Source: Symbiodinium kawagutii (Eukaryota; Sar; Dinophyceae; Suessiales; Symbiodiniaceae). Taken from it: DNA of 64,000 nucleotides. The notes beneath the pieces are model-generated. The model was not told the DNA's origin, did no database searches, and saw only the letters and a list, made by a program, of their open reading frames with translations. The stretch lies in NCBI GenBank assembly GCA_009767595.1, contig VSDK01010468.1:78868-142867 (forward strand). Reading direction: 5' to 3'. This document shows, one piece after another, positions 37,211 to 46,197 of this stretch (the first letter of the stretch is position 1; every line of letters starts with the position of its first letter). A program made the translations under genes and the position numbers.

Positions 37211-37791
37211 GTATTCCCTATTTTTGTTGCTTAATACTGAATGATGGTCCTTATCCCCTCCATCATCATCATACTCTCTAGGTTGGCCAAGGTGGAACTG
37301 GTCAACGAAAACCGTATGATAGGTGGCCAATGGAGGTTATCCTCTTCACCCAGCTGTTAGATACACCAGGGGTCAGCAGCAGCAACCAGGTTCAGCAACA
37401 ATCGAAGGGACGATCAGTTCAAACAATCACTGAAACTAGTTAATGAATCAATCCTCTATTCAATAATATAGTACAATATAGTTGTCAACAATAATACTTG
37501 AAACAATGTTGACCACCTATTTGATCAAAAGCGTGTATTTCAAACCGTTTAGGTCGAATTGAATCCAAAAAATGTGAGCCACCGGCAAGCCTATTGTTTG
37601 TTGACTAGTAGGAACCTCAAGTCAGGCGCCCCTTGGTCATAGAACTGGCGGAAACTGTTGCTTCAGGGCACGATACCTGGGTTTCTCAGTCGTTAGTACT
37701 TGAGCTATGCTTAACTACCAGTCATGGCAAATAGAACTATAGTTCCTTGGCCATCGGTTCTCAAGCAACTTGTAACTAGTGGCTCCTGCAG

Positions 37792-37828
37792 GTATTGACT
37801 TCGAGCAATGAGAAGCGATTGACCACAG
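37792..37828 (+). CDS. Weak candidate exon
   Basis: CTGCAG acceptor and CACAG-GTGTTG donor. It reads VLTSSNEKRLTT. Last candidate before the retroelement. Confidence 0.3.
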
Positions 37829-38330
37829 GTGTTGACCCTCCTGGGCAAACTGGTGTGGGGCGTAGGGGAACGGGATTATGCCCAAAGATAAATATGTGTT
37901 TTTTGGGATTCATAGCTACAATAGTTATATATCCCAGTCCCAATCCAATGTTCACTAGTCATCTCCCAAAGAGCGAGAGAACCAATCTGGCATCGGTTGG
38001 TTAACCGCATTATATTGTTAACCAACATGTTCGATCATTGGGCAACAATGATATCCAAGAGGAGACCGAAGTCAGTTTTTTTGGGGTAATCATTTGCTGG
38101 TTGATCTATGTTGAACAGCTGCATATCCAGCACATACGCTTGGTTGGGTAAATACCAACCCTGGATTGATAAACCCCTGGTTGATCAATGGGAGGTCTCC
38201 CCCAAAAGCATTATGTTCCCATTATATAGAACGATACTCCCCGCGATAAATAAACCTAGGGTTGATTAACCGTTCTTGTTGGTTAATTATCATCCCCTTG
38301 CAAAGCAAGCGTTGTAACCCTTACCAACCA

Positions 38331-38409
38331 CTATCACTGTAAACCCTTGTTAACCACTATAAACCCTTGTTAAACTCTATAAACCCTGAATAACCACTAT
38401 AAACCCTAT
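38331..38409 (+). repeat. 20-bp tandem repeat
   Basis: Four diverged units of AAACCCTTGTTAACCACTAT. Confidence 0.75.
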
Positions 38410-38686
38410 CCACCTCTGGAATTGATCAAGCCAAGCGCTTGACATTACTACCACCCCGCCGCAAGTAGTAGCCATGGGCAGTCCCATCCCAACGGCTCGA
38501 CGTCGAGGCCAACCACCCCCAGCGGCGATCAATGGAAGGCCCAGGCGCCCTAAGAACGGGTGGCCTCGAAAGTTCCGTCAACGAGTTTGGATCGATTTTT
38601 TTTCGGAGAACCCTCAACTGGTTGGTGGTTTGATAAGGAAACGATGCTTAATAATGGGTAATAATTAATAGGGAATAATAAGCAAC

Positions 38687-38892
38687 ATGTCATGGTCCTT
38701 CAGTGATAGGATTCCCGCTCGGCCCTTTTTTGCTCAAAGCGTGTCTGAGTTCTCCCACCTTCTCCCTCCCATTTGGTCCTGGGCCTTGGAAAGAAACGCA
38801 AATAGAACAGTTTACTCTCCTAAACGTTGTTGTTTTGATGGCTCCGTGGAAAAATTTTTCACAAAGAGTTTAAGACAGGTTTTTGCTTTGAG
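38687..38892 (+). repeat. Left terminal repeat A1 (X+S) of the retrotransposon
   Basis: 206 bp starting ATGTCATGG. It consists of X (100 bp, 38687-38786) and S (106 bp, 38787-38892), and reads identically to 46198-46403. S is present a third time at 46000-46105. Transcription probably starts in or near this repeat, but I see no clear promoter motif. Confidence 0.92.
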
Positions 38893-38924
38893 ACTACACT
38901 TGGGCCTGCGGACAGCTGGCCCAA

Positions 38925-39986
38925 TTGATTGGGACCCTTACCTGTAAAGGGTCTGTGAGCTCTCCTTCGAAAGGAGGGCGTACCTCTCCCCTCCCTGAAC
39001 GGGAAACTGGGAGGGAACACAAGCCTCCTCCTGAGCCAAAGGAGGAGGTAAAGGAGTCCCGTGATAGGGGACGAGAAAAAGAGAAGGAGAAAAGCAGAGG
39101 TTCAGGCGAGAAACCCAGCAGGAGTAAAAGAGAGACTCCTGAGAACTCTCCTCGGAAGGAGGGTTCTCGACGGCGTGATCGGAAAGAGAAACCTCCTTCA
39201 GAACAGGAGGATTCACGCCGGTCTAGCCGCAAGAGACGAAGAGTAAGGGATAGGCGCAGGTCTCCCTCCCAGGGGCCTAAGTCAATCGACGGGGAAAGCC
39301 TCTCTCCTAGTTCAGACAGGAGGGAAGAAAGGCCAAAAGAACATAGAGTGGCCTCCAAGGAGTGGAGGCCAACTCTTAGGAAAGGACCTGGGGGTGAGAG
39401 TGAAAGTCATCGACCACCCGCAGTGGTCTTGGTAACAGGCAGGGGTCGAGAGAGCCAAGGCTCGGGTCCTGTCCCTGAACCTACCAGACCACCTCCTGCC
39501 GTGGGCCCTGAGGAGGTGGTCGAGGTTGAACCCGAAGAGGCGGTTGAGCATAGCAAGGAGGACAAGTCGTGGGTTGCCTCCTCTACTCAGGCGCGCAAAG
39601 GAAAAGGCAAGGGAAAGTCAAAAGGTCACAAAGGAGGCTATCAGTCTCCTTCCTGGCAGTGGAATTGGTCTCCAGTTCAGTGGCCTTGGCAGTGGGGATC
39701 GTACTACCCCTACTGGAACTTGGAACCACCAAAAAAGAAGAAGACCAATAAAGGAACCAAGCGACCCATCTACTGGCAGAATAGATTGGAACAACGTGCT
39801 GCTGCAGCGCAATCGGCTTCTCCTCGTCAGGAGGTAGCTGAGGATAATAGTGGGTCTCGTTCAGACGAGACAACTTCACCCAGAGTTGCAGGTGGAGAGA
39901 GATCAGAGGAATTGGCCGGTGAAAGAGGACCAGGTCCCGAGGAAACTTTGAGGGACAGGGACCGCCGGTGGGCGGATGCCTCCTAA
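38925..39986 (+). CDS. Retroelement ORF1: basic RS/RE-rich protein, nucleic-acid-binding type
   Basis: An open frame of about 353 codons with no ATG. The frame is open from 38892, and the first plausible non-AUG start is TTG at 38925. The product is dominated by Arg, Lys, Ser, Glu and Pro in the first 160 residues (RS/RE-like), then has a KGKGKGKSKG stretch near residue 225, followed by a Trp/Tyr-rich patch (WQWNWSPVQWPWQW). No enzymatic motif is visible. Its position before the Gag-like frame and its basic composition suggest RNA binding or packaging; that is inference. It ends in TAA at 39984-39986, overlapping the next ATG by 11 bases, an arrangement compatible with reinitiation or frameshifting. 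How translation starts is unclear; a spliced leader or a non-AUG codon are options. Confidence 0.6.
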   Translation: MIGTLTCKGSVSSPSKGGRTSPLPERETGREHKPPPEPKEEVKESRDRGREKEKEKSRGSGEKPSRSKRETPENSPRKEGSRRRDRKEKPPSEQEDSRRSSRKRRRVRDRRRSPSQGPKSIDGESLSPSSDRREERPKEHRVASKEWRPTLRKGPGGESESHRPPAVVLVTGRGRESQGSGPVPEPTRPPPAVGPEEVVEVEPEEAVEHSKEDKSWVASSTQARKGKGKGKSKGHKGGYQSPSWQWNWSPVQWPWQWGSYYPYWNLEPPKKKKTNKGTKRPIYWQNRLEQRAAAAQSASPRQEVAEDNSGSRSDETTSPRVAGGERSEELAGERGPGPEETLRDRDRRWADAS

Positions 39987-41406
39987 GAGACTAAGGAGGC
40001 CAGCTGCCAGAGGGGCAGCAAGAGCCGGAGCAAAAGCTGCGGCCAAAGCAAAGGCTAAGGCAGCGGCCTTACCTCCTCTTCCAGCAAGGAGGGTAAGGCT
40101 TAGAAGACCTGCGGCAGCTTTGGATCCCGCGCCGATAGGAGAAGGATGGATTCAAGTTGGAGATCTCAAGGGAAGCGACCTTGTGTTAGGGCAGAAATAC
40201 ATGTTGAAGGTATGGTATGGCCAAGAAGAAGGCCACATTCATGGGGAGCTGAAGGAGGAGACAAAGGACGAAGAGGGGTCATGGCTGGGCTTTCTGGTTT
40301 TAGGGACCCACCTTCATCAGGTGCGGTCGTATGTAGTTGGAGCGACGGGTCAGCGAGCTCGAGTTTACCTGTCCCGAAAAGAAGTGGATTTGGGACTGAG
40401 GAGAAATGTTCCAGGTCTGGGGTACCTCCTTTCTCTGAGGAAGGTCCTTCCAAGCGATCAAGAGACCTGGATGGAAAACTGCGTCGACCATCGCCAAGCA
40501 GAAGAAGAAAACCAAGCCCTAGCGCAAGTAGCCGAACAGTTCGGGTTTCCTCCTCAAGCTCCAGCTGCTCAAGGAGGAAAAGAACCGGAAGATCTCGCTT
40601 CCGAAGGAGAAGAGAAGAAAAAGAAGAAAAAGAAGAAGCTGAGCGGCAAGCAGAAAGTGAAAGCTATGCTAGCAAAAGCAAGGTGGAGCCCTGTAGGCAC
40701 CCCCCTAGATCCGGCTTTCAAAAAACCGGTGAAGTTGAAAATCAAGAAGGGGAAGAGCAGCAGCTCAAGTTCCACGGGGGGGTCCACGTCAGAAGATTCC
40801 TCCGAAGCAGGTCTAGGGAGCGAACACAGGCTCAAAACCATATGGAAAAAGTTGCCAGGATATCTGGCAAGAAGCTCAGCGAAGGAAGCGAAAAAGCTTC
40901 TTGCAGAAGCTTCCGGAGAATCCCCAACCTCACTGAAGATCTTTTACCGCTACTACAGGCAGATCATCATGCCTCGCGGCGGATCGAAGGGCATGCAACG
41001 AGAGCTCCTGACGTACTCGATGATCTTGGACATGATCATCGACGGAGAGGTGTTGTCAGCCCTCGACGTGATGGTCCAGCGCATCAAGGCGCTAGAGCTG
41101 ATGCAGCAAGGATCGGAAGTGAGCCTGGCGCAACAATTGGAACTCCTTCCGATAGAAGCATTAGGTCTTGCAGCCGATACGGAGGCGCGGTACGCGCAGA
41201 AGCAATACTCCGCGGACGCAAAGCTGCAAAGACAATTGCACAAAGGAGGTCCGAGCGCTCCCTCGAAAGGAACTTGGAACAACCCCTCCTACCAGAACAA
41301 GGAGGGAAAAGGGAAAGGGAAAAGACCCTTCGAAAAAGGAAAGGGGAAAGAGAAGAGCCAGAAAGGGCAAGCAGAGACGACCAAGGTGGTCACCCCTCAA
41401 CAGTGA
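39976..41406 (+). CDS. Retroelement ORF2: Gag-like structural protein
   Basis: 476 codons from ATG 39976 to TGA. The N terminus is an Ala/Arg/Lys-rich tail. Residues about 55-170 look like a folded domain containing GWIQVGDLKGSDLVLGQKY. A Lys run follows near residue 215, then a Ser-rich linker, then a helical region from about 285 to 425 that includes FYRYYRQIIMPRGG and ALDVMVQRIKALELMQQGSE. The C terminus is basic, with repeated GKGKGK. This layout (basic tail, helical body, basic end) fits a Gag/capsid-like role, but no named family motif such as a zinc knuckle is present. The helical part resembles proteins common in dinoflagellate retroelements (recalled, not checked). Pol overlaps its 3' part in the -1 frame. 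Confidence 0.75.
   Translation: MPPKRLRRPAARGAARAGAKAAAKAKAKAAALPPLPARRVRLRRPAAALDPAPIGEGWIQVGDLKGSDLVLGQKYMLKVWYGQEEGHIHGELKEETKDEEGSWLGFLVLGTHLHQVRSYVVGATGQRARVYLSRKEVDLGLRRNVPGLGYLLSLRKVLPSDQETWMENCVDHRQAEEENQALAQVAEQFGFPPQAPAAQGGKEPEDLASEGEEKKKKKKKKLSGKQKVKAMLAKARWSPVGTPLDPAFKKPVKLKIKKGKSSSSSSTGGSTSEDSSEAGLGSEHRLKTIWKKLPGYLARSSAKEAKKLLAEASGESPTSLKIFYRYYRQIIMPRGGSKGMQRELLTYSMILDMIIDGEVLSALDVMVQRIKALELMQQGSEVSLAQQLELLPIEALGLAADTEARYAQKQYSADAKLQRQLHKGGPSAPSKGTWNNPSYQNKEGKGKGKRPFEKGKGKEKSQKGQAETTKVVTPQQ
41304..41310 (+). promoter_or_regulatory. Candidate -1 frameshift slippery site
   Basis: GGGAAAA placed as G-GGA-AAA in the ORF2 frame, exactly the X-XXY-YYZ arrangement, about 100 bases before the ORF2 stop and leading into the Pol frame. 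No downstream pseudoknot has been checked. Other A-rich positions in the overlap could serve instead. Confidence 0.45.
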
Positions 41407-44400
41407 AGCCTTCTGAAGAGACAGCCTCCTTGAACCAAGAATACCAGGAGGCGGTAGATGACTTGATAGGTTCAAGTTATCGAAGAGCTCAAGCAGAGCT
41501 AGCCTTGAGGGCACTTGAAGGGGATGGCCCCATCCTTACACCCAAGAGTGGGAGAGCCCACTCTACCGCGAAGGAATTTCTTCCTCTTGCGCCGATGAGC
41601 CATGGCATCGCTGAGCGTGGGCCGGCTGATGAAACCATCTCAGAGGCGGGGGGGGCTGAGGGTGCGCGGTCAAGCCTAGAGTGGCTTTTAAACCAGGTTT
41701 CTGATTGGCTCCCCAATGTTTTTATTTCCAATCGTGATGCTAAGCAAGACACGGTCATGGAAGGGGTTTTCCCCCTCCCCTTGCCCCTGGACCATGAGGG
41801 TACAGGTGGCAAGATTCAACAAAAATGGGAAGAGGGAGCGATCAGATCACTTAATTGGTTGGTTACCGGTTCCTTGTCCTTGGGGAAATCGCCTCCCAAT
41901 CAAAATCAAACTAGACTGTTGGAGGAGATCCGAAGGAGTCTGGTTTTGATTTACAAATGGGATAGGTTGGATTTTAAGAATTTTAACCCTGGGGATTTTT
42001 TCCGTCAAAGATGGATTAATTCGTATGGACAGGAAGTGTATGTAGCACAGTCAGTTAGGTGGGAGAACATGTCAGAAAGTCTGCCCCAAAAAGGGGTAGC
42101 TGGTGTAGTTCCGTCTTGGGAAATTTGTGAAGATGGTTTCAAAGATTTTTTGCTTCACCCGTATGACTGGTTGAAACCCCTGGATTCTCGTGTTTGGATG
42201 AAACCCCCAAGGTGTCAGGTACCCGAAGAGGCTTGGTCTGCCGTTGTTGCTGGCTTGGTTGATAGGGGGGTTTGTGGTATCATGCCCCTGAGCGAAGCTT
42301 TCAAGGTTAATAATCAACCAATTTTGGGAGGACTTTTCGGTGTACCAAAAAACGAGACAAGTTCCTCGGGGGTTGAGATTTTGAGGTTGATAATGGATTT
42401 GCGCCCCATTAACCTCAACTTTCTTCCTCTAAATGGGGATCTTACTACGCTACCAGTGCTGAGCCAAATGTTTCAGCTGGAATTGATGCCTGAAGAAGGT
42501 ATCATCATAAGTAGCGAAGATGTTCGAGCAATGTTTTATGTGATCTCCATTCCTGAATGTTGGAGGTCTTTCATGGGCTTCTCCAAGCCAATTCCCGAGC
42601 ATCTGAAACCCCCGGGGGCAAAAGGAGATTACATCCTCTACAGCAAAGTATTACCTATGGGATATATCAACAGTGCTTCCCTAGCTCAACACTTGCATAG
42701 AAGAGTAATTTCAAGAGCCTTCGAGGGTAAGCTGAGTGCGGGACAGGAGATCAGACGTGACCGTGAATTCCCGACTGGTTCAGTTTGGTTCAGAACTTAT
42801 TTGGATAACTTCGATCTACTGACTGTTCAATCCAAATCATTATTGGAAAATGATCATGGTTCATTGTTGGATCTCCTTAGGAATACCTATGAGGAATTGA
42901 AAATCCCTAGGAACACAAAAAAGGCCGTGGAGGCCTCTGACTTAGCCGAAATGCAGGGGGCTGAAATTGATGGCCAGCTGGGGATCTGTTACCCCAAGGG
43001 GGATAAGGTCGTGCGCTACTTGAACAGCCTATGGTGGGTATTGAGTCATAAAACTGTCAATAGGAAACAGATGCAGATGTTGGCTGGTGGTCTGGTGTAT
43101 TTGTTTTCCTTTCGTCGTCCATTGATGTCCATCACCGGTGACATCTGGGCTTTCATCATGCGGTTCAAGGATGACAAACAGTTTTTACCATTGCCCCACA
43201 AAGTTCAGGAAGAATTGTGGACTTCATTCTTTTTGTCCGCATTCTCCTTCATGGACTTCAGGTTGGAAACAAGTGGCTTGGTCACTGCATCCGACGCCTC
43301 GGAACAAGGCGGGGGGTTGGTGGCCAGCGAAGGGTTGACTCAGTGGGGTCAGGAGGTAGCCCAGGGCACCGTCAGAGGTTCTAGTTTTGAAACCTTTCAA
43401 GACCAAGGGGTCCTGGTGATATCCCTATTTGATGGGGTAGGGAGTGTTAGGGTTGCCTTGGACGCCCTAAAGGTCCCCCTAGCGGGGTATGTTTCAGTTG
43501 AATCCAATGAATGCGCTAGACGTGTAGTAGAAGCGCATTTTCCGTCAACTCTTAGCTTTCCAGATGTTACCACTTTAACAAAAGAGGATTTGCGTAACAT
43601 CGCTGCACAATTCCCCAACTGCTGTGCAGTATTGCTTGCTGGGGGGCCACCCTGTCAAGGGGTATCAGGGTTAAATGCCTCAAAGAAAGGGGCCGTCCTC
43701 GACCCTAGATCTTCCCTCCATCTTATTTTTGATAAAATCTACGATTGGATTCATGAGATTTTTCACTGGTGTTCGATTTTCAAGCTAATGGAAAGTGTTT
43801 CTAGTATGTCGGAAACAGATCGTGTTGTTTATACCAGGAGTTCTAAACTCCTTCCTTATAAGGTTGATGCTCGGTTTTGTTGTTTGTGTCGCAGGCCTCG
43901 CTTGTGGTGGTTCAACTGGGTCATACCGAAATCTGAAGGAATTGAAGTTTTTGCACCCAATGGTTCTTCTTGTTCTGATTTTGGTGAAGTTCGTTTTCAC
44001 TATGATGCCCAGTATCAGGATTTCCTGCGACCTGGATGGAAACCTGCAGTGGTGGACCGTAAGTTCAACACGTTTACCACCTCTCAACCTTCGAAGAAAC
44101 CCAGGTTCAAACCTGCGGGTATCTCCAACGCAACTGAGATTGATCTTTTCCATTGGGAACAAGACCGATTTAGATTCCCTCCATATGCCTACCAATTTGA
44201 AAACGGAGTTTGTCACAAGAAGAAAGGTTGGCGTATGTTGAGTATTCAAGAAAAAGAATTAATCATGGGACTTCCTTTGCATTACACTGAGCAATGCAAA
44301 GGCAAACAGTTCCGTTCTCAATACCCTGTTGAAACTGATGACATTAGAATGACCCTGGTTGGTAATGCTTGGAACATCGGTGTCGTTTGTAACCTCCTTC

Positions 44401-45038
44401 AGCCGTTGTTTGAACAATTGAAGTTAATCCCTCACCGTTCAGTCAGTGAAGTCATGCGTCTTCTTATCCCAGGGAAATCCCAGGAGGTTAGCAACCTGTT
44501 GTTGCGTGAAAGTTTGCGCAGACAGCGGCCCTTCCAAGCAATTCAATCTTCCATTAACCCTACGGTTCTTGTTCGAAAACTTCTTCACTTAGTTTCTTCA
44601 AAGGGCACTGATGTTCTCCTTACCTCCCCCAGTGAGAACATCCCCAAACATCATCGACTGAGAGTCAGCTTATCGCCCAGGATGTGGAAGTGGCGAGTCA
44701 TATGTGGATGGACCTGGAGGCCAGGAGGAAATTCAGCCGCCGAACACATCAATCGGTTGGAAATGAGAGCCGTAGAAACCGGCTTGAGATGGAGACTATT
44801 TAGGCAAAAGAGTACCCGGGTAAGAATGTTGCATTTGGTGGATAGTATGGTCTCCCTACAGATTATCAATAAAGGACGTTCATCATCACGGAAAATTAGA
44901 CCAATCATGCGAAGGATATCCGCTCTTTTGTTGTCAGGAAGTTTGCTTTTGACGCTGGCTTACACATCAACCAAAACCAACCCAGCAGACCCGCCTTCTC
45001 GGCGGGGGGTTACACGGAAATGGGGCGTCGTCAAATAG
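41304..45038 (+). CDS. Retroelement Pol: reverse transcriptase, RNase H with nested C5-DNA methyltransferase
   Basis: The frame is open back to an ATG at 40146, but 40146-41400 overlaps ORF2 and that stretch reads as low-complexity Ser/Arg, so coding probably begins after a -1 shift near 41304. Numbering below uses the 40146 ATG. RT motifs: RLIMDLRPIN; motif A SSEDVRAMFY (Asp792); LPMGYINSASLAQHL; motif C YLDN (885-888), with Asn where Asp is usual. RNase H: TASDAS (Asp1050), then after the insert HINRLEMRAVE (Glu1539), HLVDSM (Asp1566) and NPADPPSR (Asp1615). Between them lies a methyltransferase, about 1088-1425. The product would reverse-transcribe element RNA, remove the RNA strand and could methylate its own DNA. 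It overlaps the recombinase start by 19 bases. Confidence 0.88.
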   Translation, partial: GKREREKTLRKRKGEREEPERASRDDQGGHPSTVKPSEETASLNQEYQEAVDDLIGSSYRRAQAELALRALEGDGPILTPKSGRAHSTAKEFLPLAPMSHGIAERGPADETISEAGGAEGARSSLEWLLNQVSDWLPNVFISNRDAKQDTVMEGVFPLPLPLDHEGTGGKIQQKWEEGAIRSLNWLVTGSLSLGKSPPNQNQTRLLEEIRRSLVLIYKWDRLDFKNFNPGDFFRQRWINSYGQEVYVAQSVRWENMSESLPQKGVAGVVPSWEICEDGFKDFLLHPYDWLKPLDSRVWMKPPRCQVPEEAWSAVVAGLVDRGVCGIMPLSEAFKVNNQPILGGLFGVPKNETSSSGVEILRLIMDLRPINLNFLPLNGDLTTLPVLSQMFQLELMPEEGIIISSEDVRAMFYVISIPECWRSFMGFSKPIPEHLKPPGAKGDYILYSKVLPMGYINSASLAQHLHRRVISRAFEGKLSAGQEIRRDREFPTGSVWFRTYLDNFDLLTVQSKSLLENDHGSLLDLLRNTYEELKIPRNTKKAVEASDLAEMQGAEIDGQLGICYPKGDKVVRYLNSLWWVLSHKTVNRKQMQMLAGGLVYLFSFRRPLMSITGDIWAFIMRFKDDKQFLPLPHKVQEELWTSFFLSAFSFMDFRLETSGLVTASDASEQGGGLVASEGLTQWGQEVAQGTVRGSSFETFQDQGVLVISLFDGVGSVRVALDALKVPLAGYVSVESNECARRVVEAHFPSTLSFPDVTTLTKEDLRNIAAQFPNCCAVLLAGGPPCQGVSGLNASKKGAVLDPRSSLHLIFDKIYDWIHEIFHWCSIFKLMESVSSMSETDRVVYTRSSKLLPYKVDARFCCLCRRPRLWWFNWVIPKSEGIEVFAPNGSSCSDFGEVRFHYDAQYQDFLRPGWKPAVVDRKFNTFTTSQPSKKPRFKPAGISNATEIDLFHWEQDRFRFPPYAYQFENGVCHKKKGWRMLSIQEKELIMGLPLHYTEQCKGKQFRSQYPVETDDIRMTLVGNAWNIGVVCNLLQPLFEQLKLIPHRSVSEVMRLLIPGKSQEVSNLLLRESLRRQRPFQAIQSSINPTVLVRKLLHLVSSKGTDVLLTSPSENIPKHHRLRVSLSPRMWKWRVICGWTWRPGGNSAAEHINRLEMRAVETGLRWRLFRQKSTRVRMLHLVDSMVSLQIINKGRSSSRKIRPIMRRISALLLSGSLLLTLAYTSTKTNPADPPSRRGVTRKWGVVK
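43408..44430 (+). other. C5-cytosine DNA methyltransferase domain inside Pol
   Basis: The motifs run in the usual order. Motif I is LFDGVGS (SAM binding, residues about 1094-1100). A VESNEC acidic strand end follows. Motif IV is GGPPCQGVS with the catalytic Cys1170. Motif VI is LMESV (the Glu is kept, ENV reads ESV). Motif VIII is RRPRLWW. The helix RMLSIQEKELIMGLP comes next, and motif X is LVGNAWN (about 1404-1410). There is no chromatin-reading domain. All catalytic positions I can place are present, so activity is plausible. Family assignment (DNMT3-like or other) needs a phylogeny. Confidence 0.9.
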
Positions 45039-46018
45039 TTGACGGGGTTGATAAAGCCAAGCGTCGCGAACGAAGACAACAGCTAGGATCCCTTCAATCA
45101 TTGGTCTTACGTCCTTCAACCATTACCCGGTACGAAAAAGCCTTCAAAGCTTTCCTTCAATTTCTTCACAATCAAAAACTTTCCTTAGCCTCCACAAGAC
45201 AGAAGTTAGACTCTCAACTGTGTGATTACCTTAATTGGTTGTGGGAGGACGGAGAATCGCTCTCCCTCGCAGGAGATACTCTAAGTGCAGTACAACATTA
45301 TCAGCCATCCTGCAAGCATAATATCAGTGGAGCCTGGCGCATGTTGCGTACTTGGCAAACACATGAAGTACCCTCTCGCGCCCCACCTTTTACATGGGAC
45401 ACTCTTCAAATCCTGTTAGGATATTTCCATCACATTTGTCCGGCAGTTTCATTGGGCTTGTTTGTTGGATTCAAATGTCTGCTTCGCACAGGAGAATTGC
45501 TTGCGCTATGTAGTAATGATATTCTAATTGGACCAGATAAAGCCACCATTCTCCTACATCTTGGTCTGACCAAAACAGCAGACAGAAATCCCACTGCTTC
45601 GTCAGTGAATTTGGTTGATAATGCACTTGCACTTTTGTTGTATGCTTGGCAACAATCGGTTCCCCCCAATACCAAATTGATTCCTTGGTCCCCATATCAA
45701 TTTCGCAAAGCTTTTCGCCAGGCAGTCTTAGACACTGGCTTGGGTGAGTTGAACTTCCGCCCGTATAGCCTCAGACGGGGCGGTGCTACAGACCTGTTTC
45801 TCAGCACTCGAAACTACAGTGCTGTGCAACATTTGGGCCGTTGGAGCTCTCAAAAGGTCATGAGACAATACATCGAAGATAGCGCCGCCTTACTCACCAA
45901 TATGCGCATTCATCTTTCACCCAAGCAGAAATCCCTTATCAATCACTGGGTAAGGGTCAGCCACGTTGAGCCTCTGTTTTCACAGACAAGGAGGGGACGT
46001 GGAAAGAAACGCAAATAG
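45020..46018 (+). CDS. Retroelement tyrosine recombinase
   Basis: 332 codons from ATG 45020 (overlapping the Pol end by 19 bases in another frame) to TAG 46016-46018. The N-terminal 110 residues are a helical core-binding region. The catalytic half shows the first Arg in CLLRTGELLAL (Arg156), the second box YSLRRGGATDLF (Arg252, with Tyr249 where the HxxR histidine normally stands), LGRWSS (Trp275) and the nucleophile in MRQYIED (Tyr284). These are the landmarks of the DIRS/Crypton-type recombinase that inserts a circular DNA copy without target duplication. The basic tail GRGKKRK is encoded by the S repeat. Length is ordinary for the family. Confidence 0.92.
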   Translation: MGRRQIVDGVDKAKRRERRQQLGSLQSLVLRPSTITRYEKAFKAFLQFLHNQKLSLASTRQKLDSQLCDYLNWLWEDGESLSLAGDTLSAVQHYQPSCKHNISGAWRMLRTWQTHEVPSRAPPFTWDTLQILLGYFHHICPAVSLGLFVGFKCLLRTGELLALCSNDILIGPDKATILLHLGLTKTADRNPTASSVNLVDNALALLLYAWQQSVPPNTKLIPWSPYQFRKAFRQAVLDTGLGELNFRPYSLRRGGATDLFLSTRNYSAVQHLGRWSSQKVMRQYIEDSAALLTNMRIHLSPKQKSLINHWVRVSHVEPLFSQTRRGRGKKRK

Positions 46019-46197
46019 AACAGTTTACTCTCCTAAACGTTGTTGTTTTGATGGCTCCGTGGAAAAATTTTTCACAAAGAGTTTAAGACAGGTTTTTGCT
46101 TTGAGCCTTTGACCGAGTGTGAGTTGGATTGTGTACAGTGTTTTGTTCTACCAACTTGTCTTGCTTAGCAGCATAAAAGGTGAGAGCTGCGAATCCT
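46000..46197 (+). repeat. Internal right repeat B1 (S+Y)
   Basis: 198 bp made of S (46000-46105) and Y (46106-46197). It repeats at 46298-46495 with two single-base differences that I can find, both early in Y. The recombinase stop codon (46016-46018) lies inside S, so the last few codons of that gene are part of the repeat. Confidence 0.92.

Noticed and set aside
40146..41300. N-terminal 385 codons of the long Pol frame as a real protein
   Set aside because: They overlap the Gag-like frame, which has a far more protein-like composition. The Pol frame here is a shifted reading of the same Lys-rich codons (Ser/Arg runs).
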